Assembly (NCBI GenBank): GCA_007115705.1
Contig: QXEO01000239.1
Span: forward strand, 751,688 to 815,687
Origin: Dactylis glomerata
Taxonomy: Eukaryota; Streptophyta; Magnoliopsida; Poales; Poaceae
Direction of reading: 5' to 3'
Length of the DNA stretch: 64,000 nucleotides
Shown here: positions 1 through 10,832 of the stretch, in pieces
Layout: the number at the start of each line of letters is the position of its first letter
Position numbering within the stretch: position 1 is the first letter of the stretch
The notes under the pieces: generated by a model
Told to the model about the DNA's origin: nothing
The model's database searches: none
The model's input: only the letters and a program-made list of their open reading frames with translations
Position numbers and translations under genes: made by a program

Positions 1-113
1 GGTTAGTTCCGAAAAATGCATAAAAATGCCATGAAGTGTAACGAAACACTAAGCAAATGGTGTAAAAACAAGCATGGAGCATCAAAAATTATAGATACGT
101 TTGAGACGTATCA
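1..113 (-). repeat. 3' LTR of element B, first 113 bp (window-truncated)
   Basis: On the minus strand this begins TGATACGTC, the family LTR start, directly after the polypurine tract. The sequence matches the corresponding parts of 12481-12564 and 5341-5367. The remainder lies left of the window. Confidence 0.85.
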
Positions 114-127
114 GCATCCCCAAGCTT
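114..127 (-). other. Polypurine tract of element B
   Basis: Minus-strand AAGCTTGGGGATGC lies flush against the 3' LTR start. This is where plus-strand DNA synthesis would be primed. Two more exact copies of these 14 bases occur inside the element at 2316-2329 and 2370-2383. Confidence 0.7.
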
Positions 128-3006
128 AACTCCTGCTCGTCCTCGAGTAGGTAAGTGATAACAAAAGAAATAATTTTTGAGGTGACATGCACCTACACAA
201 TCTTGATCATCTATGTAAAGCATTGAGTGCTGGGATCAAAAGAACTTAAAACATGGGCATGAAAGATATAATCTTGATAGAAGAAACTTAGCAACCATGT
301 TATAACATGAAAAAGAACACAAACAAAAGATCATGAAAATGAAAGTTAAACATGCGTTCAAATTACATGGAAAAACATACAAATGGTTTTCAGCTTGTCC
401 TTCATGAGAGAGCAAAACATAAATGCATAGGACACCTTCAAGTTTAAGAGGGCGACTAGATATAAATAATTTAAGAATAAGTGAAACCAACATCATGAAT
501 CAATCAATGAAAACTTGGGGATAATACACATTATACTCAGAATGACAACTATGCTCTCTTAGACGGTGCATAAAGATAGAAGGTGGTGACTCAACATAAA
601 AGTAAAATAAAGGCCCTTCGCAGAGGGAAGCAGTGATTGCAAGTTTTATAAACCTTCAAAAATTATGGTACTTACTAGCTTTGAGCTCTCATTGCCCCCA
701 TCATAGGCATCTTGAATGGTTAAAGTTAATGCGAGTACAATTATGAAGCATATGCTTGACAAATCATAAGTTGAAAACCTCGTGTCCCGTGAAGTACGAA
801 TACCCAAACCTCATGCTACTCGACTTAGAGTCCCAAGCAAGCTCTTGTCATTGTAAGTATACACGTATCATTGAGAACCGCCAACGGGGTACCTCCATGC
901 ACGATGACATGGAAGAAGCCCACATCAAAATGACAAGTAAACAGACAATGAACACCTCGGCATCTCTTTTATTTACCATTGGTATAGCTTTTTATTGTGA
1001 GATGCATCGTCGAATGTTCACCATGGGCATGCTGTAAATTTCCACCATGAATTATGCATGGCTTAGATTAGCGGCCCAGGCGTTTCTCTAACACGTATAC
1101 AAACTCCATGATCCCGCAAGATTCCCAAATTATTTCACATCGTGAGTATCCATAAACAAAAGATCACGATATCAACTCAAATAAGAAGTGCAATATTAAA
1201 AGCTTGCCCCATGACGGCATGGCTGGGCTAATTTCCAACTTACAACTTGCAAGCATAACAACTCAACATAAGAGAGCCACAATGTCAAATTTTTAAGAAC
1301 GAGAAAAGTAAAGTGTGCCATCAGGTTCGTGAGAGCTTTACTGACCAATTTTCACATAAAACCAAAAAGAGTTTAATTTGAAGGATAGATAAAAGCAAGT
1401 TAAATGTACTTTGGAATAGCAAATTGCTAATAGGTATGTATGGTGGACACATTGGCAAACTTGGTTTCTAGGAGTTGGATGCACGAGTAGAGCACATACT
1501 CAGTACAAAATGAGGGCTAGCAAAAGACTGGGAGCGACCTACTAAGAGAGCAATAACGGCCATAATCATGCAAAGCGACAAAGCAACATTAAGAGAAGCA
1601 TAATATGGCACAAAAGTCAAAAACTAAATGATCATAGAGGCTTATGGCGACTTTGTATAAGTCAAAAATGTGTAAGCATGCGCCAAGTTAACCCAAATAA
1701 AGCATCAAAGGAGAAAGCCAAAATAATGCTTCCAAATAATAAAAACAACGCATGATTTTTTCAAAGGCTCATTAAGCAATCTCAGTCATTTGAGACAAGT
1801 CATGCTACAGCAAAACCACTAAGCATACTATCAAAAAGACATCAAGCACGACATGCAAAAGTCTAGGCCACAGTCTACACAAGCTCCTTTTTGTACCACT
1901 TTTTTGCATAATTTTTTTTCTCTTTTCCAACAGCATTCGAACTTTTTGGAACAACTCTTTTGATGAAAACCAACATGGACCAGAGGTCAAAATACACCTT
2001 GATGAAAAGATATAACAAGATCTAAACACAAATCAAGGCGAAAAACGAAAGCTAAACGCAGTTCTAGAAAAAAAAGAACACTCGTTGAACGATAAGAGTG
2101 AAAAACGGAGTGTTCTTGGCAAATGAAAAGCAAGGCAACTTCTCAAAAAGAAATTTGTTGGGGTCCAACCATTTATTGCAGCAAACAAAACTAAACAAAA
2201 CTGAAAACTAGAACAACTAATGCTCCAAGAAAAATGCATAATGCATGAAGCAATAAAAATATAGTGTGTTGAAAAGTGACCTGATTTTTGCTGATGAAGA
2301 AGGGGTGCCTCGGGGGCATCCCCAAGCTTTGACGCTTGTACCTCTTGGATATTTATTGGGGTGACATGGGCATCCCCAAGCTTGAGCTTTTGTCCATTCT
2401 TCTACTCATCTCATCATTCTCCAATCCCTACACTTGAAAACTTCCTTCATACAAAACTAAACACAATTCTATTAGCAACATTAGTGTAAGCATAGCAATG
2501 AATCAACCCTTTTTGCTTCAGGTTTCAACTCAAAACCACCACATATAAAGCATATACTACTGTAGCAACTTCCCTAAAAGTTCCGTGATCAAAAGAACTC
2601 AAAAAGAAAGCGATAAAGAGGCAAACACAAATAGTGGCAGAAATCTATCAAAACAGAACAACTGACAAAGGTTGATTTTTTAGAGGGTTTTCTGTTGCTC
2701 AAATCAAAAAATGTATAACTAATGAAAGTTTGGATATAGCCTGGGGCTTATGCACAAGAAATCTCAGGTCAAAAAGATATTCTGAGAATTTTCACGAATT
2801 TTTATGGTGCAGCACCGAAATCTGTTTCAAGACAGCAACATCCCCAAATCTTACCTCACTCAAATTAGAGGCTTCTCTTGGCACAAAAACGAAATAAAAA
2901 GGATAAGGAGCAGTTATTACAGTAGTAATAACTTCCAATACTCAAATAAAAGAAAAATAACTGAAAGTAAAACATTGGGTTATCTCCCAAGAGTGCTTTT
3001 TTTTAA
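128..3006 (-). other. Long 3' untranslated region of element B
   Basis: About 2.9 kb without a credible ORF. It is collinear with the 3' part of element A (7026-9916) and, on the other strand, with element F (59073-60860). It holds two extra polypurine-tract signatures and, at its upstream end (2975-3023), a conserved pair of short inverted repeats. Confidence 0.7.
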
Positions 3007-3036
3007 CGCCTTTGAGCTAGGTGCAGAAAGTGCAAA

Positions 3037-3630
3037 TCAAGTATTTTCGAAAGAGGCATTAAGATCCATTGTAGAAGTCTTTTCAATAAGGCATTGTATT
3101 GCATCCACATAAATTTTTGAAGACCCCTTGTGATCACGCTTTGGTTCACTCAAATCACTAAAAAGATTTTCAGGACAGATCCAATCAAAATTGTTTTCAA
3201 AAGACTCATGAAATCCCAAGAGTTTGCTAGGTATTGGTACTTGGGTTTCTTCATTATTTGTACTAACAACCTCTATATGCGAGCCAAGCTTATTAAAATG
3301 CTTAAGAACTTTCCTAGCTTCAATGGCAACATCTCTAAATTCTCTACGTAAAGTTTTCAAGATAAAAGCTTTCTTTTCGGGGTCTTCAATATCATGAAGC
3401 TTAAGAAACATGTGTTGCATAAAAGGATTAAGGCTAGCAAACCTAGCTTCCAACATGTGAACTAAATAAGCAGAAGCAACTTCATAACTAGGAGCAAGCT
3501 CAGCCAAAGACTTTTTCTCAACATCTTTATGCGTACTAATATCATTAAAGAACTCCTCGATGTTACTTTTCCCAATAATAGAACCACTACCTACTGAGAG
3601 GTCCTCCAAGACGTACTTAGGAAACAACAT
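3037..3630 (-). CDS. Uncharacterised ORF of element B (197 codons)
   Basis: An uninterrupted 197-codon minus-strand ORF starting at ATG 3628-3630, about 150 bp after the primer site, in the place where a gag gene is expected. The product is hydrophilic, rich in E, K and S, and has no zinc knuckle, protease or polymerase motif. I do not recognise the family. The sequences on both sides are shared with element A, but A carries a different ORF at the same site. It may be a gag-derived fragment or a cassette taken from another element. No function is assigned. Confidence 0.55.
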   Translation of the reverse strand: MLFPKYVLEDLSVGSGSIIGKSNIEEFFNDISTHKDVEKKSLAELAPSYEVASAYLVHMLEARFASLNPFMQHMFLKLHDIEDPEKKAFILKTLRREFRDVAIEARKVLKHFNKLGSHIEVVSTNNEETQVPIPSKLLGFHESFENNFDWICPENLFSDLSEPKRDHKGSSKIYVDAIQCLIEKTSTMDLNASFENT

Positions 3631-3782
3631 AATGAACTAAAAGTAAAAAAATAACAACTATAAAAGAAACTAATTTTTTTTGTGTTTTTGATAAAACGAT
3701 GCAATTAAAAATAAAGTAAAGCAAAACTAAAACAAAGTAAAGGATGTGCATGTGAAACTCCCCTTGCAGAAGTCTTCTTTTT

Positions 3783-3799
3783 CCCCGGCAACGGCGCCA
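3783..3799 (-). other. Primer binding site of element B (tRNA-Asp)
   Basis: On the minus strand the 17 bases TGGCGCCGTTGCCGGGG are complementary to the 3' end of plant tRNA-Asp including CCA. They lie about 9 nt inside the LTR. tRNA-Asp priming is typical of the Athila branch of plant Gypsy elements. Confidence 0.85.
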
Positions 3800-3808
3800 G
3801 AAAATTCT

Positions 3809-5367
3809 TGCTGCTTGCGGAGGTGTTGATGTAAATCACCGTCTAGTTGAGAACCCCAAGAGGAAGGTATGATGAGTATAGCAGCAAATTTTCCCTCAGT
3901 AAGAAACCAAGGTTTAATCGTCCAGGGAAAAGCCAAACTCCAGAAGGTGATGCTAGCTAGCCTAGTGACTTCCAACAAGGGCGCCGTTTACGACACTTGT
4001 TAGTGCGTCTTCAACTCGTAGCAATGTGGAACCTGCACACAACACAATCAAATACTTTGCTCCCAACTTACGACAAGGTTGTCAATCTCACCGGTTTGCT
4101 GTAAACAAAGGTATGAGTGTATCGAGTGGAAAGCAATAGTAGTATGCGAGAAAGTAAACAATGCGAGTAAAGTAAACAGGTGATATCAATATAAAGGAAA
4201 TTGGACCGGGGTCCACAGTTCACTAGTGCTGTCTCTCCATAAAATAAATAACACATGCTGGGTAAACAAATTACAGTTGGGCAATTGATAGAATAAAGAT
4301 AACGTACATATGTCGCGAGGATCACTATGAGATTTACTCTGGGCATTACAACAAAATACATAGACCGCCATCCAACTGCATCTATGACTAATAATCCACC
4401 CACAGGGATATCGTTCGAACACCCCACAAGTATTAAGTTGCGAACAACAGATAACTGCATTAAGCAAAGTGTGTAATGTAAATAAAGCATATGCCCTTGG
4501 GCGTAAGAATGTTGTTTTCTCCCTAGTGGCAACATCACATCTACAACCTTAGAGGTTTCTGTCACTCCCCCAGATTAAATAGAGGCATGAACCCAACTAT
4601 CGAGCATAAATACCCCCTCTTGGAGTCACTAGTATCTACTTGGCCAAGATAGCTACTAACAACGGAGAGCATGCAAGATCATAAACAACATAGAGATAAC
4701 ATAAGATATATGATTCAGCACATCAACTCAACATAACACCAATATTCATCGGATCCCAATAAACACAACATGTAGAATTATATAACGGTGATCTCGATCA
4801 TGTAAGGCAGCTCTTGAGATCTAAACATGAAGCACATGGTGGAGAAGACAACCATCTAGCTACTGCTATGGACCCATAGTCCAAGGTAGACTACTCACTC
4901 ATCGCACCGGAGGCAAGCATGGCGATGAAGAAGACCTCCGGTGGCGATTCCCCTCTCTGGCAGGGTGTCGGGAAGAGCTTCTGGACCCTCCCGATCTCGG
5001 GTCGACGGTGGTGGCGGATCGCGATGTGTTTCTAGAAAATTGATCGGGTACTTTGGTTTTTCCTATTGGGGGGTCTTTATAGGCGAAGGGGTAGCGTCGG
5101 GGGTGGACCAGGGGGTCTCAACCATAGGGGGCGCGGGCCAGGGGCAGGCCGCGCTGCCCTATGGTGAGGCTGGCCCCTGGCTCAGCTCCGTCTCCTCTTC
5201 GGTGTTCTGGAAGCTTCGTTTAATATCTGGACGTTCGGCTTTTGTTTCGTCCAATTCCGAGAATATTTCCTGTGTAACTTTTCTGAAACACAAAAACAAC
5301 AAAAAACAGGGAACTGGCACTGTGGCGTCTTGTTAATAGGTTAGTTCCGGAAAATGCATAAAAACGC
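3809..5367 (-). repeat. 5' LTR of element B, U5-side part
   Basis: 1559 bp from the primer-site side of the LTR up to the insertion point of element A. The last five bases (5363-5367, AACGC) are the target duplication of A. The other 84 bp of this LTR are at 12481-12564. The exact inner end (3809) is set by alignment with element A. Confidence 0.8.
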
Positions 5368-7010
5368 TGATTGCTTCGGTGCTGAGGATGAAAATGACCG
5401 ATCAGTTGGGAACCCCAAGAGGAAGGTATGATGAGCACAGCAGCAAGTTTCCCTCAGTAAGAAACCAAGGTTTTATTGTCCAGGAAAAAGTCAATACTCC
5501 AGAAGGTGATGCTTGCTAGCTTCGCGACGGCTCCGGACAATTTATAAGGCGCCTCGTCCAGGCTTTGCTTTGCGAGCGGCAACGTGGAACCTGCACACAA
5601 CACAACCAAGTACTTTATTTCCAACTTACGATGAGGTTGTCAATCTCACCGGTTTGCTTGAAACAAAGGGTATGAGCGTATCGAGTGGAAAACAGTAGTA
5701 GTATGCAAGTAAAGTAAACAGTGCGAGTAAAGTAAACAGGTGATAGCAATATGATGGAAATAGGACCGGGGTCCACAGTTCACTAGTGGTGTCTCTCCAT
5801 AAGATAAATAACACATGCTGGGTAAACAAATTACAGTTGGGCAATTGATAGAATAAAGATAACGTGGTATGTCAAGAAGATCACTATGCGATTTACTCTG
5901 GGCATTACAACAAAATACATAGACCGCCATCCAATTGCATCTATGACTAATAATCCACTTGTGGCGAATCAATCCGAGAACTCCACAAGTATTAAGTTGC
6001 GAACAACAGATAATTGCATTAAGCAAAGTGTGTAATGTAAACAAAGCATATACCCTCGAACATATGAATGTTGTTTTCTCCCTGGTGGCAACAACACATC
6101 TACAACCTTAGAGGTTTCTGTCACTCCCCCAGATTCAATAGAGGCATGAACCCAACTATCGAGCATAAATACCCCCTCTTGGAGTTACTAGCAACTACTC
6201 GGCCAAGATAGCTACTAACAATGGAGAGCATGCAAGATCATAAATAATATAGAGATAACATAAGATAAATTTTAGAACAGCAACTTAATCATAACACCAA
6301 TATTCATCGGATCTCAACAAACACAACATGTAGAATTACATAACGGTGATCTCAATCATGTAACGCAGCTCATGAGATCTAAACATGAAGCACATGGTGG
6401 AGAGAACAACCATCTAGCTACTGCTATGGACCCATAGTCCAAGGTAGACTACTCACTCATCGCGCCGGAGGCAAGCATGGCGATGAAGAAGACCTCCGGT
6501 GGCGATTCCCCTCTCCGGCAGGGTGCCGGGAAGAGCTTCAGGACCCTCCCAATCTCGGGTCGACGACGGCGGAGGAACGCAATATCTTTCTGGAATTCTG
6601 ATCGGGTACTTAGGTTTTTCCCATCGAGGGGTCTTTATAGGCGAAGGGGCAATGTCAGGAGTGGGCCGAGGCGCCGTCACACATAGGGGGTGCGGCCAGG
6701 GGCCAGGCCGCGCCGCCCTATTGTGTGGGGCCCTCATGGCCCCACTCCGTCTCCTCTTCGGTTCTCTGGAAGCTTCGGTGAATTTCTGGACGTTCGGCTT
6801 TTGTTTTGTCCAATTCCGAAAATATTTCCCGTGTAACTTTTCTGAAACACAAAAACAACATAAAATAGGGAACTGGCACTGTGGCGACTTGTTAATAGGT
6901 TAGTTCCGGAAAATGCATAAAAGTGCCATGAATTGTAACGAAACACTAAGCAAATGGTGTAAAAACGAGCATGGAGCATCAAAAATTATAGATACGTTTT
7001 GGACGTATCA
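5368..7010 (-). repeat. 3' LTR of element A
   Basis: 1643 bp, equal in length to the other LTR at 10833-12475 with no net length change. A TATA-like sequence on the minus strand is at 6632-6639. Short ORFs that recur in each copy are only shared LTR sequence. Confidence 0.9.
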
Positions 7011-7025
7011 AGCATCCCCAAGCTT
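7011..7025 (-). other. Polypurine tract of element A
   Basis: Minus-strand AAGCTTGGGGATGCT touches the 3' LTR. The same 14-base core recurs at 9224-9237 and 9280-9293. Confidence 0.75.
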
Positions 7026-9916
7026 AACTCCTGCTCGTCCTCGAGTAGGTAAGTGATAACAAAAGAAATAATTTTTGAGGTGAGATGCACCTACACAATC
7101 TTGATTATCTATGTAAGCATTGAGTGCTGGGATCATAAGAACTTAAAACATGGGCATGAAAGATATAATCTTGATAGAAGAAACTTAGCAACCATGTTAT
7201 AACATGAAATAGAACACAAACAAAAGATCATGAACAATGAAACAATGAAAGTCAAACGTGTGTTCAAATCATAAGGAAAAACATACAAATGGTTTTCAGG
7301 TTGTCCTTCATGGAGAGCAAAACATAAATGCATAGGACACCTTCAAGTTTAAGAGGGCGACTAGATACAAATAATTTAAGAACAAGAGAAACCATGATCA
7401 TGAATCAATCAATGAAAACTTTGGGACAATGCACATTATACTAAGAATGACAACTATGCTCTCTTAGACGGTGCATAAAGATAGAAGGTGGTGACTCAAC
7501 ATAAAAGTAAAAGAAAGGCCCTTCGCAGAGGGAAGCAGTGATTGCAAGTTTTATAAACCTTCAAAAATTATGGTACTTACTAGCTTTGAGCTCTCATTGC
7601 CCCCATCGTAAGCATCTTGAATGGTTAAAGTTAATGCGAGTACAATTATGATGCATATGCTTGACAAATCATAAGTTGAAAACCTCGTGTCTCGTGAATA
7701 CGAGTACCCAAACCTCGTGCTACTTTGCTTAGGTCCCAAGCAAGTTCTTGTCATTGTAAGTATACGCGTATCATCGAGAACCGCCAACGGGGTACCTCCG
7801 TGCCCGATGACATGGAACAAGCCCACATCAAAATGACAGGACAAGCAGACAATGAACACCTCGACATCTCTTTTATTTACCATTTATATAGCTTTTTATT
7901 TTGAGATGCGTCGTCGAATGTCCACTATGGGCATGCTGCAAATTTACACCATGAATTATGCATGGCTTAGATTGGTGGCCCAGGCGTTTCTCTAACACAT
8001 ATACAAACTCCATGAACTCCATAAGATTCCAATTTATTTCACACCGCGAGCATCCATAAACAAAAGATCACGATATCAACTCAAATAAGATGAAGTGCAA
8101 TATTGAAAGCTTGCCCCATGACAGCATGGCTGGGCTAATTTCCAACTTACAACTTGCAAGCATAACAACTCAACATAAGAGAGCCCCAATGTCAAATTTT
8201 TAAGAACGAGAAAAATAAAGTGTGCCATCAGGTTTGTGAGAGCTTTACTGACCAATTTTCGCATAACACTGGTAAGAGTTTAATTTGAAGAGTAGATAAA
8301 AGCAAGTCAAATGTACTTTGGAATAGCAAATTGCTAATAGGTATGTATGGTGGACACGTTGGAACAACTTGGTTTTTAGGAGTTGGATGCACGAGTAGAG
8401 CTCATACTCAGTACAAAACGAGGCTAGCAAAAGACTGGGAGCGACCAACTAAGAGAGCAATAACGGCCATAATCATGCAAAGCGACAAAGCAATATTAAA
8501 AGAAGCATAAGATGGCATCAAAAGTCAAAAACTAAATGATCATAGAGGCTATTGGCGACTTTGTATGAGTCTAACATGTGTGAGCATGCGCCAAGTCAAC
8601 CCAAATAAAGCATCAAGGAGAAAACCAAAATAATGCTTCCAAACGGTAAAAACAACGCATGATTTTTTCAAAGGCTCATTAAGCAATCTTAGTCATTTGA
8701 GACAAGTCATGCTACAGCAAAACTACTAATCATACTATCAAAAAGACATCAAGCATGACATGAAAAACTCTAAGCCGCAGTCTAAACAAGCTCCTTTTTG
8801 TACCACTTTTTTGCATAAATCTTTTTCTCTTTTCCAACACCATTCGAACTTTTATAATCCAACTCTTTTGAGGAAAACCAACATGGTCCAGAGGCAAAAA
8901 TACATCTTGATAAAAAGATATAAGAAGATCTGAACGCAAATCAAGGCGAAAACCAAAACCAAAAGCAGTAGCAGAAAAAGAAGAACACTCGGTTTTTGAT
9001 AAGAGTGAAAACTAGAGAGTTCTTGGCAAATGAAAAGCAAGGCAACTTCTCCAAAATAAATTTGTTGGGGTCCAACCATTTATTGCAGCAAACTAAACTA
9101 AACTAATACTGAAAACTAAAACAACCGACGCTCCAAGAAAAACACATAGTGCATAAAGCAATAAAAATATAGTGTCTTGAAAGGTGACCTGATTTTTGCC
9201 GATGAAGAAGGGGTGCCTCGGGGGCATCCCCAAGCTTTGACGCTTGTACTTCTTGGATATTTCTTGGGGTGATGCATGGGCATCCCCAAGCTTAAGCTTT
9301 TTTCCATTCTTCAACTCATCTCATCATTCTCCAATCCCTACACTTGAAAACTTCCTTCATACAAAACTCAACACAATTCTATTAGCAACATTAGTATAAG
9401 CATAACAATGAATCAACCTCTTTTGCTTCAGGTTTCAACCCAAAATCACCATATATAAAGTATATACTACTGTAGCAACTTCCCCGAAAGTTTCGTGATC
9501 AAAAGAACTGAAAAAGAAAGCGATAAAGCGGCAAAAATGAATAGTGGCAAAAATCTGTCAAAACAGAACAGCTGATAAAGGCTGATTTTTAAAGGGGTTT
9601 TCTGTTGCTCAAATCAAAAAGTGTTCAACTAACGAAAGTTTGGATATAACCTGAGGAATAAGCACAAGAAATCGCAGATCTAAAAGATATACAGATATTT
9701 TTCACGAATTTTTACAGTACAGTACAAAAATCTGTTTCAGGACAGCAATATCCTCAAATCTTTACCTCACTAAAATTAGAGGCTTCTCTTGGCACAACAA
9801 CGAAATAAAAATGATAAGGAGAGGTCATTACAGTAGTAATGACTTCCAAGACTCAAATAAAAGAAAAAGTACTGAAAAAAAACATTGGGTTATCTCCCAA
9901 GAGTGCTTTTCTTTAA
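7026..9916 (-). other. Long 3' untranslated region of element A
   Basis: About 2.9 kb with no credible coding sequence, closely similar to the same region of B and recognisably similar to F. It ends at the conserved double-hairpin block 9885-9933. Confidence 0.7.
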
Positions 9917-9965
9917 CGCCTTTGAGCTAGGCGCAGAAAATTGCGAATCAAGTAACATCAAGCGA

Positions 9966-10652
9966 TTAAGCATCACTTACCTCAGTAGGCACTTTAGAGG
10001 TTCCCGAAGATGATTCAACCTGCAAGTCACTCTTAGTTGAACTAAAAGTCTTACCAATCTTAAAAACATGTTGAGGTTTAGGCATAGAAACCTTGGGAAC
10101 ATACATAAAGTTTTGCTCTTTTGCAACAAAAACTTTCTCCTTCTTAAATTTAAGAGAAGAGAAAATTGAACTAAGAGTTTCCATAGACTCCTCTAGTTTA
10201 CCAATCCTTAAGTTTTGATTATCATGAGTATTGCTAGCCTCTAAAATGGTAATTCTCTTACCGATATTTTCTATTGATTCATTAACTCGGCTAGCATTTT
10301 CAAGGATACTTGGCAAACTTTTCTCTAAAGAGCTGAGCTTTTCTAAAACCTCCTCTAAAGTGATCTCAGTTTTAACAACATGAATAGGTGGTACTCCCAC
10401 TAAACTTTCAATTAAAGTGCATGCTTCTCCAGCGGGAGTACCTAGAAAATTACCTCCTGTAAGAATATCAAGAACATACCTATTCCAACTAGATATACCA
10501 ACATAAAAATTTCTAAGGAGGATCGTGGTAGAGTGCTTTTTCGTACACCTATGATGAGCATTGCTAATATGGTACCAAGCATCTTTTAAACTCTCTCCCC
10601 CTCGTTGCTTAAAACTACGAACTTCTACTTCAGGATTACTCATTTTTAGCAA
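9966..10652 (-). CDS. Partial gag-like protein of element A
   Basis: Encodes up to 228 residues. A start at the internal ATG three codons downstream (MSNPEV) is more likely because element C's gag also begins MS-P. Near the N-terminus is the motif RGGESLKDAW, which resembles the C-terminal half of the plant retrotransposon gag domain. Residues about 100-170 look like a coiled coil with regular leucine and isoleucine. No zinc knuckle is present. It is therefore a shortened gag, able at most to contribute to particle assembly or RNA packaging. Primer site and LTR are immediately upstream. The ORF occupies the same slot as the unrelated-looking ORF of element B. Confidence 0.65.
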   Translation of the reverse strand: MLKMSNPEVEVRSFKQRGGESLKDAWYHISNAHHRCTKKHSTTILLRNFYVGISSWNRYVLDILTGGNFLGTPAGEACTLIESLVGVPPIHVVKTEITLEEVLEKLSSLEKSLPSILENASRVNESIENIGKRITILEASNTHDNQNLRIGKLEESMETLSSIFSSLKFKKEKVFVAKEQNFMYVPKVSMPKPQHVFKIGKTFSSTKSDLQVESSSGTSKVPTEVSDA

Positions 10653-10804
10653 GACTAAAAAGCAGGCAAGTAAAATAACAACTAAAAGGAAACTTTGTTT
10701 TTGTTTTTGATAGAAAACGATGCAAGTAAAAATAAAGTAAAGAAAAACTTAAAATAAAGTAAAGGATGTGCGTGCGAAACTCCCCTTGCAGAAGTCTTCT
10801 TTTT

Positions 10805-10821
10805 CCCCGGCAACGGCGCCA
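10805..10821 (-). other. Primer binding site of element A (tRNA-Asp)
   Basis: A 17-base perfect complement to the tRNA-Asp 3' end (TGGCGCCGTTGCCGGGG on the minus strand), 11 nt inside the 5' LTR. Element F has the same 11-nt spacing. Confidence 0.88.
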
Positions 10822-10832
10822 GAAAAATTGCT

